From Holophagales bacterium (lineage in GTDB: Bacteria; Acidobacteriota; Thermoanaerobaculia; Multivoradales; Multivoraceae): a DNA stretch of 64,000 nucleotides. A program made the position numbers and the translations under genes. The stretch covers positions 87,345 through 151,344 of the forward strand of contig VXVC01000005.1 in assembly GCA_009836625.1 (NCBI GenBank), written 5' to 3'. Within the stretch, counting starts at the first letter, position 1, and each line of letters opens with the position of its first letter. Under the pieces are notes generated by a model. That model was not told where the DNA came from and made no database searches. It saw nothing but the letters and a program-made list of their open reading frames with translations. Positions 35,715 through 43,237 of the stretch are shown here, in pieces.

Positions 35715-36674
35715 GTGGCTGGACAGGGAGCACCGACGGTTGCCGCCCTCGTCCTGAACTACAACGGGCGCGACATCACGTTGCAGGCGTTGGCGAGCCT
35801 CGAAGCGATGACCTACACCGCCTGCGAGTTGATCCACATCGACAACGGCTCCGGCGACGGCTCGTCGGAGGCCGTCGCCGCCGCGCATCCGCGTGTGACC
35901 CAGATCCGGGTCGAGGAGAACCAGGGTGTCGTCTACGGCATGAACAAGGGGATCGAGCTTGCCGTCGCCCGCGGCGTGGACTATCTCCTGTTGCTCAACA
36001 ACGACATCGAAGTGGAGCCGGACTTCCTCGACCAACTGGTGGCGGTGGCCGAGGCGGATCCGGGAATCGGCTGCGTGGGTCCGAAGATTCTCTACCACGG
36101 GGAGCGCGACCGGCTGTGGTCCACCGGCGGCCGCATTCGCTTTCGCGAGTCGATGACCCGCGAGCGTGGCGAGGGACAAGTCGATCGCGGCCAGTACGAC
36201 CGCGACGAGGAAGTGCCGTACGTGAACGGTTGTGCGATGCTGGTGCGCCGTCAGGTGGTCGAGGAGATCGGTCTCTGGGATCCGCTTTTCCACCTGGCGC
36301 TCGACGACGCCGACTGGTGCATGCGGATGAAGGCGCGCGGCTACTGCTGCTACTACGCGCACCGGGCCGTGCTCTACCACATGGTGGCGCGGACGGTCGG
36401 CGGCTACCGGGCCTCGCGGACGTTCTTCAACGGCCGCAGTGCCGCGCTGTTCGTGCGCCGCTACGGCGGGCCGGCGCAGTGGTGCTCGTTCCTCCTGTTT
36501 CTTTCGGCTGGCCTCTTCCTGGCCTTCTTTCGCGAACTCGTCCGCGGCAACCAGGGCGCCGTCATCGCCAAGCTCCGCGGCGTGATCGAGGGCCTCCGGG
36601 CGCCGATGGCACCGCCGCCGGGGGTCGACCTGCGCGAGGACCACGCGCAGGCTGCAGGTTCGGGTCGGTTATGA
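35715..36674 (+). CDS. GT2 family glycosyltransferase, rhamnosyltransferase-like
   Basis: The 319 aa enzyme has the GT-A fold: VAALVLNYNGRDITLQAL near 9-26, the DNGSGDGSSE loop, YLLLLNNDIEVEPDFL (metal site) and LWDPLFHLALDDADWCMRM, matching the ED/DD acceptor motif of rhamnosyl- and other polysaccharide GT2 enzymes. A hydrophobic C-terminal stretch (SFLLFLSAGLFLAFF) suggests membrane attachment. It starts at GTG 35715. Its stop codon (TGA, 36672-36674) falls inside the palindrome upstream of the downstream antitoxin. Confidence 0.85.
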   Translation: MAGQGAPTVAALVLNYNGRDITLQALASLEAMTYTACELIHIDNGSGDGSSEAVAAAHPRVTQIRVEENQGVVYGMNKGIELAVARGVDYLLLLNNDIEVEPDFLDQLVAVAEADPGIGCVGPKILYHGERDRLWSTGGRIRFRESMTRERGEGQVDRGQYDRDEEVPYVNGCAMLVRRQVVEEIGLWDPLFHLALDDADWCMRMKARGYCCYYAHRAVLYHMVARTVGGYRASRTFFNGRSAALFVRRYGGPAQWCSFLLFLSAGLFLAFFRELVRGNQGAVIAKLRGVIEGLRAPMAPPPGVDLREDHAQAAGSGRL

Positions 36675-36685
36675 CAGTATTGTCA
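36672..36685. promoter_or_regulatory. Inverted repeat, candidate VapB-type operator
   Basis: TGACA-GTAT-TGTCA forms a 5 bp arm inverted repeat directly in front of the antitoxin start at 36690. Ribbon-helix-helix antitoxins usually bind such palindromes to repress their own operon. The GT2 stop codon TGA is part of the site. The four-base gap to the ATG leaves no separate ribosome site, so the operator and start are closely packed. Confidence 0.5.
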
Positions 36686-36689
36686 CCTT

Positions 36690-36977
36690 ATGGTAGTGCG
36701 AGCGACCTACTCACTCGACGAAGCTACCGTCCGGCGCCTTCGGCGAACGTCGGAGCGGCTCGGTAAACCCCAGAGCCAGATCGTTCGCGAGGCGATCGCC
36801 GACTATGCGGCCCGTTGCGACAGGCTGAGCGAGGTCGAGCGGCTCCGCATGCTGGAAGTGCTCGGCCGACTGCGCAGCGCGCAGGTGACGGGCTCGGCGG
36901 AGGCGGTCGAGGCCGAGTTGCGTGAGATCCGCGAATCCCGTCGTGTCGGCTGGGACCGCGAGTCCGATCGGCGATGA
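36690..36977 (+). CDS. Ribbon-helix-helix antitoxin (VapB/CopG type)
   Basis: This 95 aa protein begins VVRATYSLDEATVRRLRRTSERLGKPQSQIVREAI, the beta-strand plus two helices of a CopG/RHH DNA-binding domain. The C-terminal tail, predicted helical and highly charged, would wrap and inhibit the neighbouring PIN toxin. The stop overlaps the toxin ATG by four bases (ATGA), the usual antitoxin-toxin arrangement. The pair would be autoregulated by the upstream palindrome. The family assignment is sound; naming it VapB rests on its PIN-domain partner. Confidence 0.85.
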   Translation: MVVRATYSLDEATVRRLRRTSERLGKPQSQIVREAIADYAARCDRLSEVERLRMLEVLGRLRSAQVTGSAEAVEAELREIRESRRVGWDRESDRR

Positions 36978-37348
36978 TTCACCTTGACACCTCGGCTCTG
37001 GTGGACGCTCTCGTTCCTCCTCACCGTTCGTTCGACCGGCTGATGTCCTTCGTCGAGGACGGCCACCGTTTGGGCATCTCCACGCTGGTTCTGTACGAGT
37101 GGCTTCGCGGACCGCGAACGGTGGCGGAGCGACTGGCGCAGGAGCAGATCCTGCCGGCCGCTGCCGCCGTGCCGTTCGACGCCGAGGCCGCGGCTCGAGC
37201 CGCCGAGATCTGCGAAGTCGTCTCGCGACCCCGCGCTCGCCAGGCGGACATCGCGATCGCGGCGTGCGCCCTGGTTCAGGGCGCCGCGCTCTGGACGCTC
37301 AACGAGCGTGACTTCGCCGATGTACCCGAGCTGGAGATTGTCCAGTAG
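36974..37348 (+). CDS. PIN-domain ribonuclease toxin (VapC family)
   Basis: The 124 aa protein is a type II VapC-like toxin, a metal-dependent RNase. The four acidic positions of the PIN fold are Asp5 in LDTSALVDAL, Glu42 in LYEWLRGPR, Asp92 in RQADIAIAACAL and Asp113 in NERDF. These match the expected spacing, so the active site appears intact. It overlaps the antitoxin gene by ATGA. Target RNA is unknown. VapBC pairs commonly stabilise genomic regions or respond to stress; a role here is not shown. Confidence 0.87.
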   Translation: MIHLDTSALVDALVPPHRSFDRLMSFVEDGHRLGISTLVLYEWLRGPRTVAERLAQEQILPAAAAVPFDAEAAARAAEICEVVSRPRARQADIAIAACALVQGAALWTLNERDFADVPELEIVQ

Positions 37349-37352
37349 TCCC

Positions 37353-37913
37353 GTGCTGAAGAACCTGCGCGAGGACACGCGCCGCCTGCGCGCGATCAAG
37401 ACGAAGCCGTTCCCCTTCTACGTGCTCGAGTCGCTGCTGTTCGAGAACGGCTACCAGGCCGTCGTTCTCTACCGGATCGCCCACTGGTTCAAGAGCCGTC
37501 GCATTCCGGTCGTAGGGCCGTTCGTGGCGCGGCTGTCGCTGTTTCTCAACAGCGTCGACATTGCGCCGGGGGCCCGCATCGGACCTGGTCTGTTCATCAG
37601 CCACGGCATCGGCCTGGTGATCGGCAACGGCGTGCGCATCGGGCGTAACGGGACGTTGCTCCACCAGGTCACGATCGGCGCCCCGACCGGCAGGCGGCTG
37701 GACCAGATGCCGACCCTCGGCGACAACGTCTTCGTCGGCGCCGGCAGTCGCCTGATCGGCAGCATCGAGATCGGCGACGACGTCTTCATCGGGGTGAACT
37801 GCGTCGTGACGGAGGACATCCCGTCCGGCACCAAGGTCACGACGACCGCGGGCCTGGCGCTGGAAGCCGCCGGTGGCGCGGAGAGCATTGGTACGCTTGG
37901 GAATCGCCCTTGA
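37353..37913 (+). CDS. Serine acetyltransferase-like hexapeptide protein
   Basis: The 186 aa protein has the left-handed beta-helix repeats of hexapeptide acyltransferases: IAPGARIGPGLFISHGIGLVIG, GVRIGRNGTLLHQVTIG, LGDNVFVGAGSRLIG and IEIGDDVFIGVNCVV. This arrangement, with the loop His and the N-terminal helices (SLLFENGYQAVVLYRIAHW), resembles CysE-type serine acetyltransferases and related polysaccharide O-acetyltransferases. The location near glycosyltransferases suggests surface-sugar acetylation, but sulfur assimilation cannot be excluded. I start at GTG 37353, five bases after the toxin stop; the frame to 37308 is inside that gene. Confidence 0.8.
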   Translation: MLKNLREDTRRLRAIKTKPFPFYVLESLLFENGYQAVVLYRIAHWFKSRRIPVVGPFVARLSLFLNSVDIAPGARIGPGLFISHGIGLVIGNGVRIGRNGTLLHQVTIGAPTGRRLDQMPTLGDNVFVGAGSRLIGSIEIGDDVFIGVNCVVTEDIPSGTKVTTTAGLALEAAGGAESIGTLGNRP

Positions 37914-37937
37914 GAACAGTGAGGAGCCGCCGCTCTG

Positions 37938-38198
37938 ATGCATGAAGTCAGTCGCTTCTACGGAATCGTCGTCGAGATGGAGTGTGAAGACACGCCTCCG
38001 GCCCACTTCCACGTCCGATACGGCGGTGCCATTGTGTTGATCGGCATCGAGAGGCTGACCGTGTTGAAAGGTCGCCTCCCGCCGCGTGCTCTCGGCCTGG
38101 TGATGGAGTGGGCCGACCTGCACCGGGCCGAGCTGCGGCAAGCCTGGAAGCGCGGGCAGCGCTCGGAAGACTTGGGGAAGATCGCGCCGCTGGAGTGA
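37938..38198 (+). CDS. DUF4160 domain-containing protein
   Basis: This 86 aa protein matches DUF4160: VSRFYGIVVEMECEDTPPAHFHV followed by YGGAIVLIGI, with the conserved HFH motif. DUF4160 proteins are commonly encoded beside DUF2442 proteins in toxin-antitoxin-like or plasmid-associated pairs. Here no DUF2442 partner follows; the C-terminal half (LPPRALGLVMEWADLHRAELRQAW) resembles the DUF4160 extension. A ribosome site (GAGGAG) lies around 37920. The function is unknown. Confidence 0.8.
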   Translation: MHEVSRFYGIVVEMECEDTPPAHFHVRYGGAIVLIGIERLTVLKGRLPPRALGLVMEWADLHRAELRQAWKRGQRSEDLGKIAPLE

Positions 38199-38289
38199 GC
38201 GAGAGACGGCGTCCGCAGGCGAATCCGGCCTGCCGCGTGGCCGGTCGCGCCGAACGTCTTGACACGAGTAGACAGGGGAGGACTCAGTG

Positions 38290-39237
38290 ATGTTTCGTTC
38301 CGCCGTGACGGTCTTGTTGGTCTTGGGCGCAGCTCTTGCCCCGTCGATGGCCTCCTACGGCCAGGAACTCGTTTATCGCTTCGACCCGGAGCTCGGAGTT
38401 CCCTACAACGTGTCGATGACGAACGAAGTCCGGACGCAGACCCAGTTCCAGGGCATGGATCTCGATGTATCGATGACGATCGGCATGGAACAGGACGCGG
38501 TCTTCGAGGCGGGCAGCGAAGACGAGACGGTGGTCGGGAGGTACACGTTCACGTCGATTTCCGCCGAGATGGGCGGGATGCCGGGGCTGGACGAGATGCC
38601 GTTCGACTTCAACGACCTGTACCAGGGCATCGTCGGGCAGACTTTGACGATCGTGATGTCGCGGAGCGGCGAGGTCGTCGATTTCACCGGCTTGGTGGAG
38701 GCGATGGAAGCGATGAAGGACGAACTCGACCTGCCCGACGAGATGAAGGCGGTGCTCAGCGAAGGCATGGGGACGATGTTCGGCGGCGGGCAGATCAAGG
38801 ACCTGGTGCAGCAGGGTGTGCCGTTTGTGCCCCAGGCGCCGCTCGACACCGGTGACTCCTGGAGCCACTCGGTGACCGTTGCCGGGATGACGGTCGATAC
38901 GACGTACACCCTTGGAGAGCGGAGCGACGGAACGGCGCTGATCGACGTGAACGGTGACTTGGGGGGAGACGAAGAGGCCCTCTTCGAACTGCCCGGTGTA
39001 CCCGAGATCCCGGGCGTAGAGATCACCTACGAAGACCTCTCAGGCGAATACAGGGGCACCTATGAACTGGACGAGGCGACGGGATTGGCGGTGAGCTACA
39101 GCCTCGACATGAGCATGAACGTGGACATGTCCATGGCGATGCCGCAGGTCGAGGGCCAGTCGCCCGGTGTACCCCCAATGTCCATGTCCATGTCCGTGCA
39201 GTCGACGGTGGAGGGCGAACTCCGTCGAGCGGAGTAG
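38290..39237 (+). CDS. Secreted DUF6263-like protein with Met-Ser-rich C-terminus
   Basis: The 315 aa protein has a signal peptide (VTVLLVLGAALAPSMASYGQ) and resembles DUF6263-type secreted proteins of beta-sheet character. A striking C-terminal stretch alternates Met and Ser: DMSMNVDMSMAM at about 274-285 and PMSMSMSVQS at about 297-306. Alternation of this kind usually means beta-strands; many Met residues may hint at copper or other soft-metal binding, which is inference. The ATG at 38290 is eight bases after GGGGAGG (38275-38281); an in-frame GTG lies at 38287. Biological role unknown. Confidence 0.6.
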   Translation: MFRSAVTVLLVLGAALAPSMASYGQELVYRFDPELGVPYNVSMTNEVRTQTQFQGMDLDVSMTIGMEQDAVFEAGSEDETVVGRYTFTSISAEMGGMPGLDEMPFDFNDLYQGIVGQTLTIVMSRSGEVVDFTGLVEAMEAMKDELDLPDEMKAVLSEGMGTMFGGGQIKDLVQQGVPFVPQAPLDTGDSWSHSVTVAGMTVDTTYTLGERSDGTALIDVNGDLGGDEEALFELPGVPEIPGVEITYEDLSGEYRGTYELDEATGLAVSYSLDMSMNVDMSMAMPQVEGQSPGVPPMSMSMSVQSTVEGELRRAE

Positions 39238-39337
39238 CGGGCGTCAGCTGACCGGGCGGCGGTTCGGTGTCCCAGACTAGTGCGCGACCATGTATTCTCG
39301 GCTCGCGCGTGGGGGTCATTGCCCGCGTGTCTCCGCG

Positions 39338-40810
39338 ATGGTGGCGGTCGAGCATCACGTAACCGACCAGAAGGCCCGAGGGGCTTACTACACACCACCT
39401 GAGACCGCCGCCGCGCTGGTCCGATGGGCTGTTCGCGACCCGGACGAGCACATGCTCGACCCGTCCTGCGGCGACGGCCGGTTCCTGGCGCTACACCCCC
39501 GCAGCACCGGTGTCGATTGCGATGCCACCGCAGTCTCCAGTGCGACCGAGGCGGCGCCTAGCGGCACCGTAGAGTGTGCGGACTTCTTCGATTGGGCCGC
39601 GTCCACAACGCAGCGCTTCGATTGTGCGGCCGGCAACCCGCCGTTCATCCGCTACCAGCGGTTCACTGGCGAGACGCGACGGCAGGCTTTGAAGCTCTGC
39701 GCCACCTTGGGCGCCAAGTTGTCGGGACTCTCGTCGTCCTGGGCACCGTACCTGATCGTGACAGCCTCTCTGCTTCGGCCCGGCGGCCGGATGGCGTTCG
39801 TCGTGCCCGCTGAGATCGGCCATGCCCCTTACGCGGCTCCGGTCCTCGATTGGTTCGCCAGCCACTTCGACGACGTGCAGTTGGTCGCGGTCCGGCAGAA
39901 GCTGTTCGCAGACCTGTCGGAGGATGTCTGGCTGCTCTACGCCGACGGCTTTGGCGGGAGGACGGGCCACTTCGACTTAGCGCTCCACGAGCGTTTCGTG
40001 TTCCGGGCCGAACCACCGCTAGCCGACACTCGCGTGTCGGTCCGGGAGTGGCGTCGCTGGGGCTCGCGGCTCAGGCCGATGCTCTTGCCGACCCGGATTC
40101 GCGACATCTACGCGAGGCTCAGAGACTCCGACCAGACCACCTCGCTCGGACGCGTGGCCGACGTAGGGATCGGCTACGTGTCCGGCGCCAACGATTTCTT
40201 CCACCTCCGCCCATCGGAAGCGGACGAACTGGGAATCCCGGGGGAGCTGTTCCGCCCCACGGTTCGTAGCGGCCGGGAACTCCAGGCCGGAGCGATCACC
40301 GATGAGACCGTTGCAGGTTGGAGAACGGACGATCGGCCGAACTTCCTGCTGGCGCTAGGACCCGAGACGCCGCTCCCCGATACGGTCAGCCGGTACCTAG
40401 ATTCGCCGCGTGGGCTCGAAGTCAGGAAGCGCTACAAGTGTCGCATCCGAACTCCTTGGTACACGGTGCCCCATGTGTCCGTGCCCGACCTCTTTCTCTC
40501 GTACATGAGTGGGGAGGGGCCAGCCCTGGTTGAGAACCAGGCCCGTTGCACGTGTACCAACGCGGTCCACGGAGTCCGGCTGAACGACACAGGCGTCACT
40601 GCGTCTCGTCTCCGCCGACGGTGGGGGACGACCCTGACCCGCCTTAGTTGCGAGATAGAGGGGCACCCGTTGGGCGGCGGCGTGCTGAAGCTGGAGCCGG
40701 GCGAAGCCCTCAATGTGCTGGTCAGCCTAGACGTTGACCTTGGCTCCGACGACGAACGCGACCTGCAGGAAGGCGTGGAGCTCCTGCGTCGCTGGCGGCA
40801 TCGTGGCTAG
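39338..40810 (+). CDS. N6-adenine DNA methyltransferase, TaqI/Eco57I-like
   Basis: The 490 aa protein is a SAM-dependent DNA methyltransferase that should methylate adenine at N6. The start region GAYYTPPETA, motif I MLDPSCGDGRFL at about 39-50, motif IV GNPPFIRYQRF at about 99-109 and the SSWAPYLIVTASLLRPGG helix belong to M.TaqI-type enzymes. The C-terminal half (about 240-490) probably holds a target-recognition domain (TSLGRVADVGIGYVSGAN). I start at ATG 39338 rather than 39290, since the YTP motif then lies close to the N-terminus. Its stop overlaps the next start, so a cognate nuclease is expected downstream. Confidence 0.85.
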   Translation: MVAVEHHVTDQKARGAYYTPPETAAALVRWAVRDPDEHMLDPSCGDGRFLALHPRSTGVDCDATAVSSATEAAPSGTVECADFFDWAASTTQRFDCAAGNPPFIRYQRFTGETRRQALKLCATLGAKLSGLSSSWAPYLIVTASLLRPGGRMAFVVPAEIGHAPYAAPVLDWFASHFDDVQLVAVRQKLFADLSEDVWLLYADGFGGRTGHFDLALHERFVFRAEPPLADTRVSVREWRRWGSRLRPMLLPTRIRDIYARLRDSDQTTSLGRVADVGIGYVSGANDFFHLRPSEADELGIPGELFRPTVRSGRELQAGAITDETVAGWRTDDRPNFLLALGPETPLPDTVSRYLDSPRGLEVRKRYKCRIRTPWYTVPHVSVPDLFLSYMSGEGPALVENQARCTCTNAVHGVRLNDTGVTASRLRRRWGTTLTRLSCEIEGHPLGGGVLKLEPGEALNVLVSLDVDLGSDDERDLQEGVELLRRWRHRG

Positions 40811-41690
40811 TAAAGCCGAGCCCTGCCGTTGGATCGGCCTCGAGGAAGCTCTAGGCGTCTTCGTTTCCGTACCAGGCAAGTCCCAGAGCCAAGCTCATAT
40901 CAAGCCTCTACACTGGTACGTCGCCTGTCGGCTCGTCATCGAGGGAGGGTTCCATCCTGATGACATCCATCCCCGTCCGCCCTTCTCAGTCAGGCGGTCA
41001 CGTGGAGGCTACCGGTTGGTTCACGATGCCGAGAACGCGAAGGGAGGCGAACTCACGGTTCTCGGCGGCCTGAAGACCAAGGACGTCGATGTCGTTGTTA
41101 CGCGGCGCGATATAGGCCCCTGTGTCGCCGTGTCGATCAAGGGCACGCTCAAAGCCCTTCGTAACCTGACAAACCGCATGGAGGAAGCGGTCGGCGATTG
41201 TACAAACATCCACATCTCGTACCCCAACCTCGTGTACGGCTTCTTGCATGTTATCCGCGCCAACCGGGAAGGTCCCTTGGCGCCCGAGGCGGCGCACTTC
41301 CTGACGCCAGACGACGCGGGGAACTTAGACGCTAACGATGTCGCTATTCGGGCAGACGGCGGAGTGGCCGAGGCAGTGGTTCGCTATCACGACGTGCTGC
41401 TCGGTCTGACGGGCCGTGGAGGTGTGCGCAACGACCTGTCGCGCTATGAGGCCGTAGCGTTGGCCATGGTGGATCCAGAGAGTCCGGCTGTGCTCACTGA
41501 TTGGCCTTTGGTAGCCAGTCCACTCCGCATCGACGGCTTCATGGATGCGATCTATCGTGCGTATGACCAGAGGTACGTGTACGCCGCTCCCAAGCTAGCG
41601 AGTCGTACCAGGAGGCTGACATGGCGACCCGACTCTCCAGCGCTTGCCGCGCCGTTGGCGCCGGAGTTCGCCCCTCGGCTCGACGCGTGA
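40803..41690 (+). CDS. Candidate restriction endonuclease (PD-(D/E)XK-like)
   Basis: This 295 aa protein starts at GTG 40803, eight bases inside the methyltransferase gene. I do not recognise a named family. A possible PD-(D/E)XK core is visible: D94-V-D96 in LKTKDVDVVVT and S111-I-K113 in VAVSIKG, an (S)xK variant of the usual (D/E)xK, separated by the expected strand spacing. An R-M companion position supports nuclease function. The central segment (NLTNRMEEAVGDCTNIHISYPNLVYGFLHVI) is helical. Codon use is more AT-rich than the surroundings. A non-nuclease role in the same island is possible. Confidence 0.55.
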   Translation: MASKAEPCRWIGLEEALGVFVSVPGKSQSQAHIKPLHWYVACRLVIEGGFHPDDIHPRPPFSVRRSRGGYRLVHDAENAKGGELTVLGGLKTKDVDVVVTRRDIGPCVAVSIKGTLKALRNLTNRMEEAVGDCTNIHISYPNLVYGFLHVIRANREGPLAPEAAHFLTPDDAGNLDANDVAIRADGGVAEAVVRYHDVLLGLTGRGGVRNDLSRYEAVALAMVDPESPAVLTDWPLVASPLRIDGFMDAIYRAYDQRYVYAAPKLASRTRRLTWRPDSPALAAPLAPEFAPRLDA

Positions 41691-41774
41691 CGATTCCCGT
41701 GCGGCGGCCAATCGGCACTGTCGGCCCAGTTGTTGCTGGCGATGCGACTGGGACCTCACACTACGACAAGAACG

Positions 41775-42419
41775 ATGGAACTGTCTGACTCCCAAATCAG
41801 GGACTACAATGAACGCATGCAGCGCATCGTGCGTCGGACCGACGCGATCTCGCGCCTTCGCCGAGCAGCTACTGGCTTGCCTTGGATCGTGGTCACCGAG
41901 ATCATCTACCTTCAGTTGCGCCATGTACTGGAACTGATCGCCACCGCACTGCTCGTGGTTAACGAACATGCGGTTACCAAACTGAATGAACGGGGCCGAC
42001 GTTCGTGGCACGCTCTGGATGTACTTGATGCGATCCTCTCGGTTAACCAGAACTTCTATCCGGTACCTCAAGACGAAGGACCCATGGACGAACACGGGGT
42101 GCGGACTTGGACCGACAGAGGCGGTGACTACCTCACGATGGAACGATTCCGGACGCTGTACGACGTCTGCGGCCAGATCGCCCATACGGGCAACCCATTC
42201 TCGAGGAAGCCGACCATACGGCTCGATTCGCGGGAAGACTGCGAACGGCTACTTCGTGCGGCGGATAGGTGGCAGTCCAGGATCGTTCGACTACTCGAAA
42301 GGCATGTGTTTACGATCCATGGCAGCGAAGCACTGTACTACGCACACACCGTGGGCTCTCCTCCGGTGTTCCAAACAGTCGAGTTCGTCCGTACGGAAGG
42401 TCCGACGCCTCCGTCTTGA
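41775..42419 (+). CDS. Unrecognised helical protein with G-x3-H-x2-NPF motif
   Basis: The 214 aa protein is mostly helical. I do not recognise a named family. A motif CGQIAHTGNPF near 132-142 (His137) resembles helical proteins of defence islands, possibly HEPN-like, but the R-x4-6-H signature is not clear. Lower local GC (about 52-57% in two 60-base lines I counted, against about 65% in a comparison line from the acyl-CoA carboxylase gene) supports recent acquisition with the preceding two genes. I start at ATG 41775; an earlier ATG is at 41742 and a TTG at 41730. It is 84 bases from the putative nuclease. Confidence 0.5.
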   Translation: MELSDSQIRDYNERMQRIVRRTDAISRLRRAATGLPWIVVTEIIYLQLRHVLELIATALLVVNEHAVTKLNERGRRSWHALDVLDAILSVNQNFYPVPQDEGPMDEHGVRTWTDRGGDYLTMERFRTLYDVCGQIAHTGNPFSRKPTIRLDSREDCERLLRAADRWQSRIVRLLERHVFTIHGSEALYYAHTVGSPPVFQTVEFVRTEGPTPPS

Positions 42420-42496
42420 GTCGCGGCACGTTGGGCAGTGCGGGCTTTGATGGAGGTTCGTGCCCGATGCTTGTGAGGCGGAAGTGAGCCTCCCGG

Positions 42497-43237
42497 TCAA
42501 CCTGAGCACTTCCCGGGCCGGTTGCGAAACACTCCCCCCGGCCCGTCGTAGGAGGAGACCGTCCAGGCGGTCATGCGCGCCTGCCCCAGCGACTCGTTCG
42601 AGAACGTCTGTACGCCATGCTCCCATCGGCCACGCCTCCGGACGCTTAGGCCCTCGTGGTGGCCAGCATAGGACATCACTGTTCCCTCCTCGCCCATCTC
42701 GTGGCGCAGCCCGAGGTTGTGGCCGATCTCGTGCGCGACGGCCCTTGGCAGGTTCACGCGACGCCTGCCGCTGGAGGTGGCGACGATCGAGTATCCGAAG
42801 TCTCGTCCGTGGAAGAGGAAGCCCCTGCCCGCAACGTGCGGGCTGTCTGACGTTGACACCCAGATGAGGACCAGATCGGCACGCCGGCAGAGACGTTCGC
42901 GCTCAACGTCCTGGCGAACCTCTCGCAGGGCTGGCGTGCGGCCGGACAGGATCTCGCCCAGGTCGCCACTCAGTACCTCCGGGATTGGAGGCAGCCGGAC
43001 CAGCCCGGCGAATCGCAACGACAGCAACCCGTTGGATTCGTAGATCTTCGATGCGTCGCTGATCAATCGAGCGGCGGAAACGTCTGACTCGAAGCCCTCG
43101 GGAGCAACGACCATGACGTCGATAGCCGGGATCTCCTGCGCCTCCGCCGCGCCTCCCCACAGTGCTGTGTGCAGGAGCAGGCTGGTCGTCAGCCAGGTCA
43201 GAGTGCTACGCGCTGTACAGAATCCGCTCGCCGGCAT
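42497..43237 (-). CDS. Secreted metzincin-type zinc metalloprotease
   Basis: The 246 aa protein has a signal peptide (TWLTTSLLLHTALWGGAAEA) and the full metzincin zinc signature HEIGHNLGLRH (His169, Glu170, His173, His179), followed by a methionine turn TVMSYAG. This places it with extracellular or periplasmic reprolysin- and matrixin-like peptidases. The propeptide region is short, and substrate is unknown. I start at ATG 43237, which overlaps the end of the upstream MBL gene by 32 bases; the frame is open to 43294, but the added residues precede the signal peptide. Confidence 0.82.
   Translation of the reverse strand: MPASGFCTARSTLTWLTTSLLLHTALWGGAAEAQEIPAIDVMVVAPEGFESDVSAARLISDASKIYESNGLLSLRFAGLVRLPPIPEVLSGDLGEILSGRTPALREVRQDVERERLCRRADLVLIWVSTSDSPHVAGRGFLFHGRDFGYSIVATSSGRRRVNLPRAVAHEIGHNLGLRHEMGEEGTVMSYAGHHEGLSVRRRGRWEHGVQTFSNESLGQARMTAWTVSSYDGPGGVFRNRPGKCSG

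Noticed and set aside
38259..38264. TTGACA as a -35 element for the DUF6263-like gene
   Set aside because: It is only about 26 bases before the start codon, leaving no room for a -10 and leader.
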